From Acidicapsa acidisoli (GTDB lineage Bacteria > Acidobacteriota > Terriglobia > Terriglobales > Acidobacteriaceae): DNA of 64,000 bases. The stretch is taken from the NCBI RefSeq assembly GCF_025685625.1, contig NZ_JAGSYI010000003.1:124001-188000 (forward strand). Direction: 5' to 3'. The notes below the pieces were generated by a model. That model worked only from the letters and a program-made list of their open reading frames with translations. It ran no database searches and was not told where the DNA came from. The number at the start of each line of letters is the position of its first letter. Position 1 is the stretch's first letter. This document shows positions 27,579-34,967 of this stretch, piece after piece. Both the position numbers and the translations under genes were made by a program.

Positions 27579-28463
27579 ATGCCTGCTAATCGTTTCAATG
27601 GGTACACCGACTACGGTATCGGCATCGGCTTGAGAGTTCCGCATTACGATCACATCCTCTCCAGGAAGCCGGTGGTCGATTGGTTTGAGATTATCTCGGA
27701 AAACTACATGGTGGACGACGGCCGTCCGCTGAGGATTCTCGATCAGATTCTCGACCAGTACCGCGTTGTGCAGCACGGTGTCTCCATGTACTTCGGAAGT
27801 GCGCAACCGCTGAACCGCGACCACCTGAAGCGGATCAAGGAACTGACGAAACGAACCAAGACGCCTTGGCTCTCTGATCACCTTTGCTGGGGCAGCGTTG
27901 ATGGCCGCTATACGCACGACCTGCTGCCTCTGCCGTACACATTCGAAGCCATCCGCATTACCGCCGAGCGCGTGCGTATGGTGCAGGACTATCTTGAAAT
28001 CCCCGTGGCTGTAGAGAATGTCAGCAGTTACGCGGAGTACCACGATTCGGAAATGACGGAGTGGGAGTTTCTGAACGAAGTGGTGCACGCAGCCGACTGT
28101 GGCATCCTGCTCGACGTGAATAACATTTACGTTTCTTCTCAAAATCACAACTTCGATCCGATGGACTACGTGAATAGCATCCCCGTCGAGCGCGTCGCTC
28201 AGATTCACCTTGCCGGCCACTCTAAGTTCGAGAAGTATACGCTCGACACACACGATCATCCTGTCCTTGATCCTGTATGGAGGCTGTACGCTCGTGCGAT
28301 CGAGCGGTGCGGACCCACCGCAACCCTTCTCGAATGGGACGACAATATTCCGTCGTTCGAAGAGGTCCACGGCGAAGCGCTCAAAGCGAACCGATTCCTG
28401 TCGGCCGCGGAGTTCGAGAACGTACCTGCAGAATTGCCCCTACTCGAGGAGGCACACGTATGA
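27579..28463 (+). CDS. bufB: MNIO-family bufferin maturase (DUF692)
   Basis: This 294-residue TIM-barrel protein of the multinuclear non-haem iron oxidase family has conserved blocks GIGLRVPHYDHIL, VDWFEIISENYM, VQHGVSMYFGSA, LSDHLCWG, VAVENVSSYAEY, ILLDVNNIYVSS and IHLAGHSKF. These supply the His/Asp/Glu ligands of the iron cluster. MNIO enzymes oxidise precursor cysteines to metal-binding heterocycles. It acts in the cytoplasm on the preceding peptide. Its stop overlaps the next gene by 4 bases (ATGA), so maturase and partner are made together. Confidence 0.92.
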   Translation: MPANRFNGYTDYGIGIGLRVPHYDHILSRKPVVDWFEIISENYMVDDGRPLRILDQILDQYRVVQHGVSMYFGSAQPLNRDHLKRIKELTKRTKTPWLSDHLCWGSVDGRYTHDLLPLPYTFEAIRITAERVRMVQDYLEIPVAVENVSSYAEYHDSEMTEWEFLNEVVHAADCGILLDVNNIYVSSQNHNFDPMDYVNSIPVERVAQIHLAGHSKFEKYTLDTHDHPVLDPVWRLYARAIERCGPTATLLEWDDNIPSFEEVHGEALKANRFLSAAEFENVPAELPLLEEAHV

Positions 28464-29365
28464 GGCTCCTTGAACTGCAACGCCGGATGGCTGAGGATGT
28501 GCGACGGCCTCTAACGGCCGACTTCCTGATGCAGGAGACCGCGGACGACGGTGCGTCGGTCAGTTCCATCGCCGCAAGCTATATCAGGCCCAATGACCGG
28601 CTGCCCTCATTTGAGCGTCTGGAGATCTACAATCGGCAATACTGGTTCCGCCTCATCAGCGCGGTATCCGAGGATTTCCCTACGCTCAACGCCCTTCTTG
28701 GCTCGCGCCGCTTCGAACAGCTGATCCTCGCCTACATAAATGAGAACCCATCGACATCCTGGACGCTCCGGGACCTGGGCGCGAAGTTGCCGCAATTTCT
28801 GGAGTCGCATCCAGAGTTCGCGGGGCGGCGTCATCGCCTCGCGGTAGAGGTCGCGAGGCTTGAGTGGGCGTACGTCGATGCATTCGACCGAAAACACCGC
28901 ACCCCACTGACGGCGGAAGAGGCGCAAAATATTAGACCGGACTCACGGCTGTCCCTTCAGCCGCATCTGCAGTTGCTTGAGTTGAGCTATCCGGTCGACA
29001 CCTTGGTGTTGGCGGTAAAGAAAGGCGCTCCGGAGGCGGAGATCGTGAGCAGCGCTGCCACTCGGCTCGAAGCGAAGACTAGTCTAAAGCTACCCTCGAT
29101 GAGACAGCAGCGGGTCTGGTTAGCGGTTCACCGTTATGAGGATTCCGTCTACTATCGGCGGCTTCGCCGCGAGGCTTTCCTGCTGCTGAGCTCTTTGCAC
29201 TCCGGTGCGACTGTGTCTGAGGCCGTCGGGCATGCCTTCGAGAAGGCGAAGCTGAATGTCGAGCAACAGGCAGAAGTTTTGCGCGAAAGTTTTGTTCACG
29301 CCTCCGAATTGGGATGGTTTTGCCTTCCTGAGGCAAAGGAAGATTCCAGGCTTCTTGTCATGTGA
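28460..29365 (+). CDS. bufC: BufC/HvfC-type partner protein (DUF2063)
   Basis: This 301-residue protein has the N-terminal DUF2063 putative DNA-binding domain (RLEIYNRQYWFRLISAVSED, FPTLNALLGSRRFEQLILAY) and a C-terminal winged-helix-like half (YRRLRREAFLLLSSLHSGAT). In bufferin and methanobactin-like systems this partner binds the MNIO enzyme and the precursor leader rather than DNA. The start is fixed by the ATGA overlap and GAGGAGG. Length matches the family. Confidence 0.85.
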   Translation: MRLLELQRRMAEDVRRPLTADFLMQETADDGASVSSIAASYIRPNDRLPSFERLEIYNRQYWFRLISAVSEDFPTLNALLGSRRFEQLILAYINENPSTSWTLRDLGAKLPQFLESHPEFAGRRHRLAVEVARLEWAYVDAFDRKHRTPLTAEEAQNIRPDSRLSLQPHLQLLELSYPVDTLVLAVKKGAPEAEIVSSAATRLEAKTSLKLPSMRQQRVWLAVHRYEDSVYYRRLRREAFLLLSSLHSGATVSEAVGHAFEKAKLNVEQQAEVLRESFVHASELGWFCLPEAKEDSRLLVM

Positions 29366-29385
29366 TCCAAGCGAGGGAATGGGTG

Positions 29386-29829
29386 ATGAGTAATGAGCGA
29401 GATCAATGGTTGAAGAGCATAGGAATGTCCTATGCTCTTTTGCGTATCGCGTTGGGTTTGAACATCTGCCTACATGGCTTCGTTCGTTGGACGGTAGGAC
29501 TTAGGAGCTTTGCTGATTCGCTGTTGCCGATGTTTCAGAAGACCCCTCTACCCGGATGGTCCGTCTACACCTTCGGCTATGTGCTGCCGATTGTCGAGAC
29601 TCTGGTGGGCGCCTCGATGCTCTTTGGCTTCCAAACCCGACGCGCTTTGATCTCAGGGTCGGTTCTCATGCTTGTCTTGACGTTCGGTTCGACCCTGCGG
29701 CAAGACTGGCCCGCTGTCGGAATACAACTCACGTATTCCTGGGTTTATTCTTTTTTGCCGGCGGGGATTCGATTTGATTCCTACGGCATAGATCAGATGT
29801 TGGGGTCATCAACCCGAGGAGAGACATAA
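29386..29829 (+). CDS. DoxX-family membrane protein of the bufferin operon
   Basis: This 147-residue protein has four hydrophobic segments: SYALLRIALGLNICLHGFVR, YVLPIVETLVGASMLFG, ALISGSVLMLVLTFGSTL and a last one ending WVYSFLPAG. It fits the DoxX family, which often closes bufferin operons. It begins 20 bases after bufC with GAGGG upstream. A longer GTG start at 29362 would overlap bufC. It is a second DoxX in the locus and is not a close copy of the one at 25625. Confidence 0.8.
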   Translation: MSNERDQWLKSIGMSYALLRIALGLNICLHGFVRWTVGLRSFADSLLPMFQKTPLPGWSVYTFGYVLPIVETLVGASMLFGFQTRRALISGSVLMLVLTFGSTLRQDWPAVGIQLTYSWVYSFLPAGIRFDSYGIDQMLGSSTRGET

Positions 29830-30248
29830 CGATTCCCACGAGGGCAATGGATAAGTACCGAGCTTGACAGGCTGAGCAGTCCAAATAGGGATCAGTGTGC
29901 CTCATGGTCGCGCTTGACCTTGACAAGCATATAACTTGTGCCTTCACTCTTCCAGAACATCAACGGTTCATATTGGGCTGCAGTCGCTAAGTACTGCCTG
30001 CTATCAATGCTCCATTCTATCTTCCGTTATCCATTCGCTTATCAGCGTCACGAGCCAATTCAATTCAATCGTACCGCTCTACGATGGGGGGCAAGTGCAA
30101 CACGAAAAATCAATGTAGCGCCGTGTTGCTGCGCAGACCACTTTGTAGACCAATTGACACGTGAACAGTTATTAACCGAAGTCATATATATCTACTTCAC
30201 CCAGTACTGATCAACAGCAGATTAAATGTAAATATAGTTGCTATGTCA

Positions 30249-30278
30249 TGTAACTAAATGTGGGCCGAATATTCCTAT
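30249..30278 (+). promoter_or_regulatory. ECF-type promoter of the 30352 secreted protein gene
   Basis: TGTAAC (30249-30254), 17 bases, TTCCTAT (30272-30278). It sits about 75 bases before the start at 30352. Apart from this, 29830-30351 has nothing I can support. Confidence 0.5.
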
Positions 30279-30351
30279 GGGCACACGGCCAGGTGTAGAG
30301 GTACTTACTCGACATCTCGCCGTGTATCCCCTAAGAAAAAGGAGTCCGACC

Positions 30352-31761
30352 ATGGTTACTGCATTTCGCGGGTCCTCCCCTTGTGGAAGTGACCTTGATG
30401 TGATCGCTCTGCGCTCACGCATCTATTCCTCGACGAAGCTCTTCATTCTGGCCAGCGCCACGATGATGAGTAGCCTTTTACCTTCAACCCTCTTTGCGCA
30501 GAATGTTGTTGTGACGAGGCCGCCGGTGTCTCCGGAGGCGATGGCCCTGCATGTCCTCGCAAAGCGTCCTGTTGCAAAGTTGCCAAGGACGATAGACCTG
30601 GCTGAGAGTTCGTCCGGGTTCAACTCGGCACAAGGGTTCGGAGCCTTAGCGCGCGATCTGGGGCAGCCCGGGTGCGACCTGTTTCCTGCGCCTGCGAATA
30701 TCGGCACGAATGTAGGCCTTTCGTACTTCGGTCCCCCGCCTTCCACAGTCAACCAGAGCCTAGTCGGTCCCGTGCAGTTGCTCAACACCGGACAAGTCGA
30801 CGCCACTGCCGGCACGATTACCATTCCTCTGTATAAGGGAACGGTCAAGAGCACCGGCAAGACGGCCTGGTACATCCTCACCGATGTTTCTGATCCGGGG
30901 ATTGCCGCGGAGCTAGGCCTGAACTTCTCGGCTAAGATGAATAACATCACCGCCGCCGCCAGGACCGGTAACTTGGGTCCCGATGGAAACATCATATTCG
31001 ACAAGGGCACTGTCAATTTCGCTCCGAATCGGAATATTGTTCCCGGGCCGGAAGGTGACGAGTTTCCCCCCAAGTCTTTTACGCCCGGCGAAGTCGGGGA
31101 TGCGAACTACAGCCCCTACGTCCGAATCGCCAATGGCGGAGGCGTGGTCTACAACGCACCGATGATAGCCTACAATGTCGATGCAAGCCAGATTAACTTC
31201 CCTAACGGCAACGTCGACTATACCAAGGTTCATGACGCGGTCCAGGCGATCGATCCAATCGGCATGACCGTCACCTTGGCACTCGTCAACGGCTTCAGCT
31301 TCGGCCGCCCGGTGTGGTACATCTCGATGGACGCCAGTATCCCCCTTGCGGCCGCGATCGAGCACAACACGTACGCTCCACTGATGGGTAAGCTTCTGCT
31401 GGGCAATGACGACAGCGCCGGCAGCCCGATCGAGCGCATCTTCATCGCCACCAATGGCCAGGAAGGTTGCGATAATCCTCAGCGTCAAGGGCTGTCCGCC
31501 GACCTGAACGACGGACACCGGCCGAACAACACTCTGGGCGGCATTCCCACCCTCGCGCTGGACTACAGCCCCGCATGGGACGCAAACCTGTACACCTGGA
31601 CCGACGACGCCATTAACAAGGGTTATCGCCAGCAGCTTCGCGAAGAGTTCCAGATCCTCACCTACGCGGCAGACGGCCTGATCATGGGAGCGTCGCAAAC
31701 GGCACCGTTCGGCAGTGCTGGTTTCTCCATCAATTGCCCGATCGTCCAAAGACTAGATTGA
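30352..31761 (+). CDS. Secreted protein of unknown function
   Basis: This 469-residue protein has an N-terminal signal region (LFILASATMMSSLLPSTLFA, about residues 23-50). The mature part has two similar halves, each with a GP/NG-x-V-PL-K-type strand followed by WYI(L/S)-D-x-S/A-D-P-x-IA-x-E. The WYILTDVSDPGIAAELGLNF and WYISMDASIPLAAAIEHN segments align with each other. I do not recognise the family. ATG 30352 is chosen for AAGGAG upstream and the signal peptide. It carries one of the shared sigma-type promoters and a strong terminator downstream, so it is a monocistronic member of the presumed regulon. Confidence 0.65.
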   Translation: MVTAFRGSSPCGSDLDVIALRSRIYSSTKLFILASATMMSSLLPSTLFAQNVVVTRPPVSPEAMALHVLAKRPVAKLPRTIDLAESSSGFNSAQGFGALARDLGQPGCDLFPAPANIGTNVGLSYFGPPPSTVNQSLVGPVQLLNTGQVDATAGTITIPLYKGTVKSTGKTAWYILTDVSDPGIAAELGLNFSAKMNNITAAARTGNLGPDGNIIFDKGTVNFAPNRNIVPGPEGDEFPPKSFTPGEVGDANYSPYVRIANGGGVVYNAPMIAYNVDASQINFPNGNVDYTKVHDAVQAIDPIGMTVTLALVNGFSFGRPVWYISMDASIPLAAAIEHNTYAPLMGKLLLGNDDSAGSPIERIFIATNGQEGCDNPQRQGLSADLNDGHRPNNTLGGIPTLALDYSPAWDANLYTWTDDAINKGYRQQLREEFQILTYAADGLIMGASQTAPFGSAGFSINCPIVQRLD

Positions 31762-31775
31762 TCAAAGGACTTCTT

Positions 31776-31830
31776 CAGGGATTGTTCAAGCCTGACTTCG
31801 TGACGCTTGAACAATCCCTGCTTTTCTTTC
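31776..31830 (+). terminator. Intrinsic terminator with perfect 16-base stem
   Basis: CAGGGATTGTTCAAGC (31776-31791) pairs perfectly with GCTTGAACAATCCCTG (31805-31820) across a 13-base loop, followed by CTTTTCTTTC. It is placed 14 bases after the stop of the secreted-protein gene. Confidence 0.8.
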
Positions 31831-31896
31831 AACGGTCCATCTGACACAAGCTCTTTATCCTTTAAGCTCTTCGATTAGCGCCCACACTTTAACCTG

Positions 31897-31934
31897 CCCT
31901 GCTTTTATTCGCCACAAGGCGAATAAAAGCAGGG
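31897..31934. terminator. Perfect 17-base stem-loop before the peroxiredoxin promoter
   Basis: CCCTGCTTTTATTCGCC and its exact complement flank an ACAA loop. It sits directly upstream (4 bases) of the sigma-type promoter at 31938. It may be a second terminator insulating that promoter, or a target-site-like repeat. Confidence 0.5.
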
Positions 31935-31937
31935 CGC

Positions 31938-31967
31938 TGTAACTTTTTCCGAACCGGCTTGTCAGAT
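31938..31967 (+). promoter_or_regulatory. ECF-type promoter of the peroxiredoxin gene
   Basis: TGTAAC (31938-31943), 17 bases, GTCAGAT (31961-31967), 28 bases before the start codon. Both boxes are identical to those at 26197 and 33571. Confidence 0.7.
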
Positions 31968-31995
31968 TGGCATTCTACAAGAGGAGTGCCTCGTC

Positions 31996-32607
31996 ATGTC
32001 CGCTTTCACCCTTTCATCCAGTAGAGCCCAGAAGGCCGCCGGACTTCGCCTGAATCAAGCGTGGAGCGTGCTCCTCGCCATTACCTGTGCGTTGCTTTTG
32101 GGAAGATCCGTGCTTGCCGAGACTCCGGCGGTAGGTGCTAAGGCAGCCGATTTTACTCTGTTGACGCCTACCGGGAAGTCCGTAACGCTTTCCGCCGAGC
32201 GGGGAGGGCACCTTCTTGTGCTTGTCATCTTGCGCGGTTTCCCCGGCTATCAGTGCCCCTACTGCGTTAAGCAGGTTCACGATTTCGTCGAGCGTGCGTC
32301 AGACTTCAAAGCAAAGAACACGCGGGTGCTTCTGGTGTACCCTGGACCGCCGGCCGACCTCGATCAACACGCAAAGGAATTCCTCGAGAAGCAGGCTGAG
32401 TTGCCTTCTAACGTTGTTCTTGTCACTGACCCTGACTATAAGGTCACCAACCTGTACGGGCTGCGCTGGGATGCACCGCACGAGACAGCGTATCCATCTA
32501 CCTTCATTCTCGATGGAAGTGGCACCGTGGTGTTCGAGAAGGTCACTCACAGCCACGGCGATCGCCTGTCAGCACTGGATGCACTCGATCACCTTTCCAC
32601 AAACTAA
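31996..32607 (+). CDS. Exported AhpC/TSA-type peroxiredoxin-like protein
   Basis: This 203-residue protein has a signal or anchor helix (WSVLLAITCALLLGRSVLA) and a thioredoxin-fold AhpC/TSA domain. The active site reads GFPGYQCPYCVKQVHDF, a CPYC motif at about residues 93-96 where peroxiredoxins have a single peroxidatic Cys followed by Thr/Pro. The remaining strands (TRVLLVYPGPPADL, YPSTFILDGSGTVVFEKV) are standard. It probably reduces peroxide or disulfides in the periplasm. It starts 28 bases after a sigma-type promoter and ends just before a GC-rich hairpin at 32616-32640. Confidence 0.83.
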   Translation: MSAFTLSSSRAQKAAGLRLNQAWSVLLAITCALLLGRSVLAETPAVGAKAADFTLLTPTGKSVTLSAERGGHLLVLVILRGFPGYQCPYCVKQVHDFVERASDFKAKNTRVLLVYPGPPADLDQHAKEFLEKQAELPSNVVLVTDPDYKVTNLYGLRWDAPHETAYPSTFILDGSGTVVFEKVTHSHGDRLSALDALDHLSTN

Positions 32608-32615
32608 CGTGGGGG

Positions 32616-32640
32616 CTGCGCCGAGAAGTTTCCGGCGCAG
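32616..32640 (+). terminator. GC-rich stem-loop after the peroxiredoxin gene
   Basis: CTGCGCCG and CGGCGCAG form an 8-base stem with a 9-base loop, 9 bases after the stop codon. No strong T-tract follows. Confidence 0.45.
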
Positions 32641-32667
32641 GCTTTCCTCAACCGTCGCGGGTCGAAC

Positions 32668-33128
32668 ATGCAAAACCTTATCAAACGACTCTTGTTCCTC
32701 CTCCTCCCTGTCTTCATTGCACTTCCTTTCTTTTGCCAGCTCAGTTGCGTGAAGTGGGCACGGGTGCACCGGGCCCCGTCAAAGCCCCGCATCTCACCGC
32801 GGAACTGATCTCCGATTCCGGGACTATCAATCCTGGGGGGCTGGCTCCCTGGAAGACATGTGACTTTCTCGTCAGTCTCTGGAAGGAGTTCGATGCGGGT
32901 GAGTCTTACGAGGCCTGCTTCGCGAAAGCTATCGATCGCAGCATGCCCGTTCTGCTGAATCTCAACAATAACGGTGGAAGCTGGGGCGAGAACGGCGTCA
33001 GCTATGAGCGCGTAGTCAAGCGAGTGCAGCCGGAGATCGAGGGAGGGTGTCCTGAGCTCTGGGAATATCTGACACCTCAGCTGGAAGCGGGACGTCACAA
33101 AGGTTCCTTCGCAGCGTCCGCGTTGTAG
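32668..33128 (+). pseudogene. DsbD-like N-terminal remnant joined to unknown sequence
   Basis: An ATG at 32668 opens a signal peptide (IKRLLFLLLPVFIALPF). After about 25 codons the sensible frame shifts by one, continuing as VKAPHLTAELISDSGTINPG, the start of the DsbD N-terminal domain. After about 20 more residues the sequence changes to an unrecognised stretch (PWKTCDFLVSLWKEFDAG to the stop at 33128). The conserved DsbD core, membrane domain and thioredoxin end are missing. It looks like a frameshifted and internally deleted thiol-disulfide interchange gene. Confidence 0.5.
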
Positions 33129-33161
33129 TAAGGAGGCTTGCCTATGAATGGGTTAAGGCTA

Positions 33162-33467
33162 TTATTCCTTGAACAGATGTGAGGCGTGCGTGATGGCGCC
33201 GCCGGCACGCATCGCGGCAGCAATGATCGCCGCTTCAACGAGCATTGCGTCGGTCGCACCTTCTGTACGAGCAGACTGAACGTGCAACTCGACACAGTAT
33301 GGACACTGCGTCGTCAGAGCCACAGAGACCGCGATGAGTTGCTTATGGATGACGTCGATCGCGCCGGGCGCAAACGTCGCCTTGTCGAACACCCAAAACG
33401 CCTTCATGGCGTCAGGAGCGTTCTCATCAAGGCGCTTCAGTTTCGTGAGATTTGAGCTGTTATACAT
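33162..33467 (-). CDS. AhpD-like carboxymuconolactone decarboxylase protein
   Basis: This 101-residue alpha-helical protein carries the AhpD-type redox motif in LTTQCPYCVELHVQSA: Cys-x-x-Cys with the downstream His. Such proteins reduce peroxiredoxins or act as alkylhydroperoxidases. The start at 33467 follows GGAGAGA; the longer frame to 33524 has no ribosome site. Upstream on the same strand is one of the three identical sigma-type promoters, so it should be induced together with the peroxiredoxin next door. Confidence 0.87.
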   Translation of the reverse strand: MYNSSNLTKLKRLDENAPDAMKAFWVFDKATFAPGAIDVIHKQLIAVSVALTTQCPYCVELHVQSARTEGATDAMLVEAAIIAAAMRAGGAITHASHLFKE

Positions 33468-33541
33468 TGCTCTCTCCGGAAGAATTGGAAGCATTCGAGT
33501 CAGATCGCCAGCTTGCGACAACAAGTGAATCTTCGTTGAAA

Positions 33542-33571
33542 ATCTGACGAGCCAGCTGGCCCGAAGTTACA
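33542..33571 (-). promoter_or_regulatory. ECF-type promoter of the AhpD-like gene
   Basis: On the minus strand TGTAAC (33571-33566), 17 bases, GTCAGAT (33548-33542). Both boxes are identical to those at 26197 and 31938. The leader would be about 70 bases. Confidence 0.7.
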
Positions 33572-33740
33572 GCTAAGGGAAGCCGTTCAGAGACAACCTC
33601 CCTCAGCCTGCGCGAACGTGTGAATTGAGTGGTGCCAGCATCTCAGCCCGGAGAACACCTATTGGAAAATCCGTGTCGCGCGACACGGCTCACAGAAGAC
33701 CGTCCTGGTGCTGGCCTGTGACACTCAGAGTGCTCTGAGG

Positions 33741-34037
33741 TTAGAGCTTTTCGACAACGATATCCACGGTCTTAATCTCGGGGTGAGTAATGAACAGTTC
33801 GTCAGCCTTCGCGAAGAGCGCCTTGGCAATCTCCCCGTTGACGTGCGCATTCCTTCCGGCTTCATCCTGAAACGTATCGAATATCCCGAACGTCGCGGGG
33901 CCGATCCTGAAGGCGAACCACGCTGTCGTCCCTGTTTCCGCCTCGACAAGCGGGCCTGCAGAGCGCAGAAATTCTTCTACCTCAGCTTCCTTACCGGGGC
34001 GAGCCTGCAATGTTGCTAGTATTCCGACTTGGTTCAC
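33741..34037 (-). CDS. YgiN-like antibiotic-biosynthesis monooxygenase-type protein
   Basis: This 98-residue ferredoxin-like ABM-fold protein begins VNQVGILATLQARPGKEAEV, then FLRSAGPLVEAETGTTAWF and FGIFDTFQDEAGRNAHVNGE. The GTG start is chosen because AAGGAGA precedes it at good spacing and the domain begins at once. Family members include quinol monooxygenases and stress proteins; the substrate here is unknown. A sigma-type promoter lies about 120 bases upstream. Confidence 0.85.
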   Translation of the reverse strand: MNQVGILATLQARPGKEAEVEEFLRSAGPLVEAETGTTAWFAFRIGPATFGIFDTFQDEAGRNAHVNGEIAKALFAKADELFITHPEIKTVDIVVEKL

Positions 34038-34157
34038 GCAATTTCTCCTTAATGGGTTGTGCGAATAGACTTTTTGATTCCAGTGGTGCTCGAGTGAATG
34101 GCGACCCGTCTGCCGAGTTGAGCACAGAGAGGCCCTCCCCCACAAACGAGGCTGAAC

Positions 34158-34187
34158 ATTAGAAGCAGACACGGGAAGAAAGTTACG
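34158..34187 (-). promoter_or_regulatory. ECF-type promoter of the YgiN-like gene
   Basis: On the minus strand CGTAAC (34187-34182), 17 bases, TTCTAAT (34164-34158). It has one mismatch in the -35 relative to the other sites. Leader about 115 bases. Confidence 0.45.
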
Positions 34188-34290
34188 CTAACGTCGAGTG
34201 AACAAGTTCGGTTCTGGGGGCGGCCATATTCCCTTCACTGATACGCGGCTGGGAGCGCTGATGTGATCACTTCATCCTCAAGGGAGATCG

Positions 34291-34377
34291 CTAGAAACGG
34301 ATCAGCAATCCTCCGGTGAACGCAACGTTGTTCTGAAGACCGCCGCGAGTGTCTACTCCGTAGTGACCGACCTGCAG
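34291..34377 (-). pseudogene. Outer-membrane beta-barrel C-terminal remnant
   Basis: The minus strand ends in GGLQNNVAFTGGLLIRF followed by a stop. This is the terminal strand of a small acidobacterial outer-membrane porin, with the required final Phe. Upstream homology stops near 34377, where it meets, tail outward, the fragment of another outer-membrane protein on the other strand. Confidence 0.45.
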
Positions 34378-34539
34378 TTCACAGCTCAGTCCTTCAACGT
34401 GAGCAACACGCCCAGCTACATCATTCCTCTGGGCAGTGGAAACGCACAGCTTGGAAACGCCGCCTTCGGAACGGTCACCAACTACGATCCGAATTACAAC
34501 CCTCGTCAGTATCAATTCGCTCTGAAGTTTCAGTTCTGA
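34378..34539 (+). pseudogene. TonB-dependent (Oar-like) receptor C-terminal remnant
   Basis: The plus strand reads FNVSNTPSYIIPLGSGNAQL, then FGTVTNYDPNYNPRQYQFAL and ends KFQF-stop. This is the last-strand region of acidobacterial carboxypeptidase-regulatory TonB receptors. Nothing upstream belongs to the gene, so only 53 codons of about 1000 survive. 34540-34837 shows no gene. Confidence 0.6.
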
Positions 34540-34837
34540 TATCTCAGGCCAGACTGCAACGCAAAGGGTATGCCGCTGCAGCTCTTCCTTTTTGGGGGAG
34601 GAGTTGTAGCGGCATGGATTCGTGTACTGAAGTGCGCGTACACGCGACCGGCGTGCCTGGATTGATTCGTGCTCTGGTCTTCTCCTAGTCGATTGTCGGC
34701 AGGCAAGGCTTTGAATCGCCTCACAAGATCAGTGGCCAAGAGCGGAATTTAATTAGACTCCGCATATATTGCAAATGAAAGCGCCCCACTGCAAAAGAAT
34801 TATTCATTTTTCGCAGTAGAACTTTTTCACCGATCGT

Positions 34838-34867
34838 TGTAACCTTCACCGACTCCGCCATTCATAC
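34838..34867 (+). promoter_or_regulatory. ECF-type promoter of the beta-propeller gene
   Basis: TGTAAC (34838-34843), 17 bases, TTCATAC (34861-34867), about 100 bases before the start at 34968. Confidence 0.55.
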
Positions 34868-34967
34868 AACCGCGCAACCTTAGGGTCATCTTGTGCATTG
34901 CTGATTCATCAATGCATGGAGGCTCCTGCGCAAAAGGGGTCTTACCCCCCAAAGAGGAGTAAGCAGC

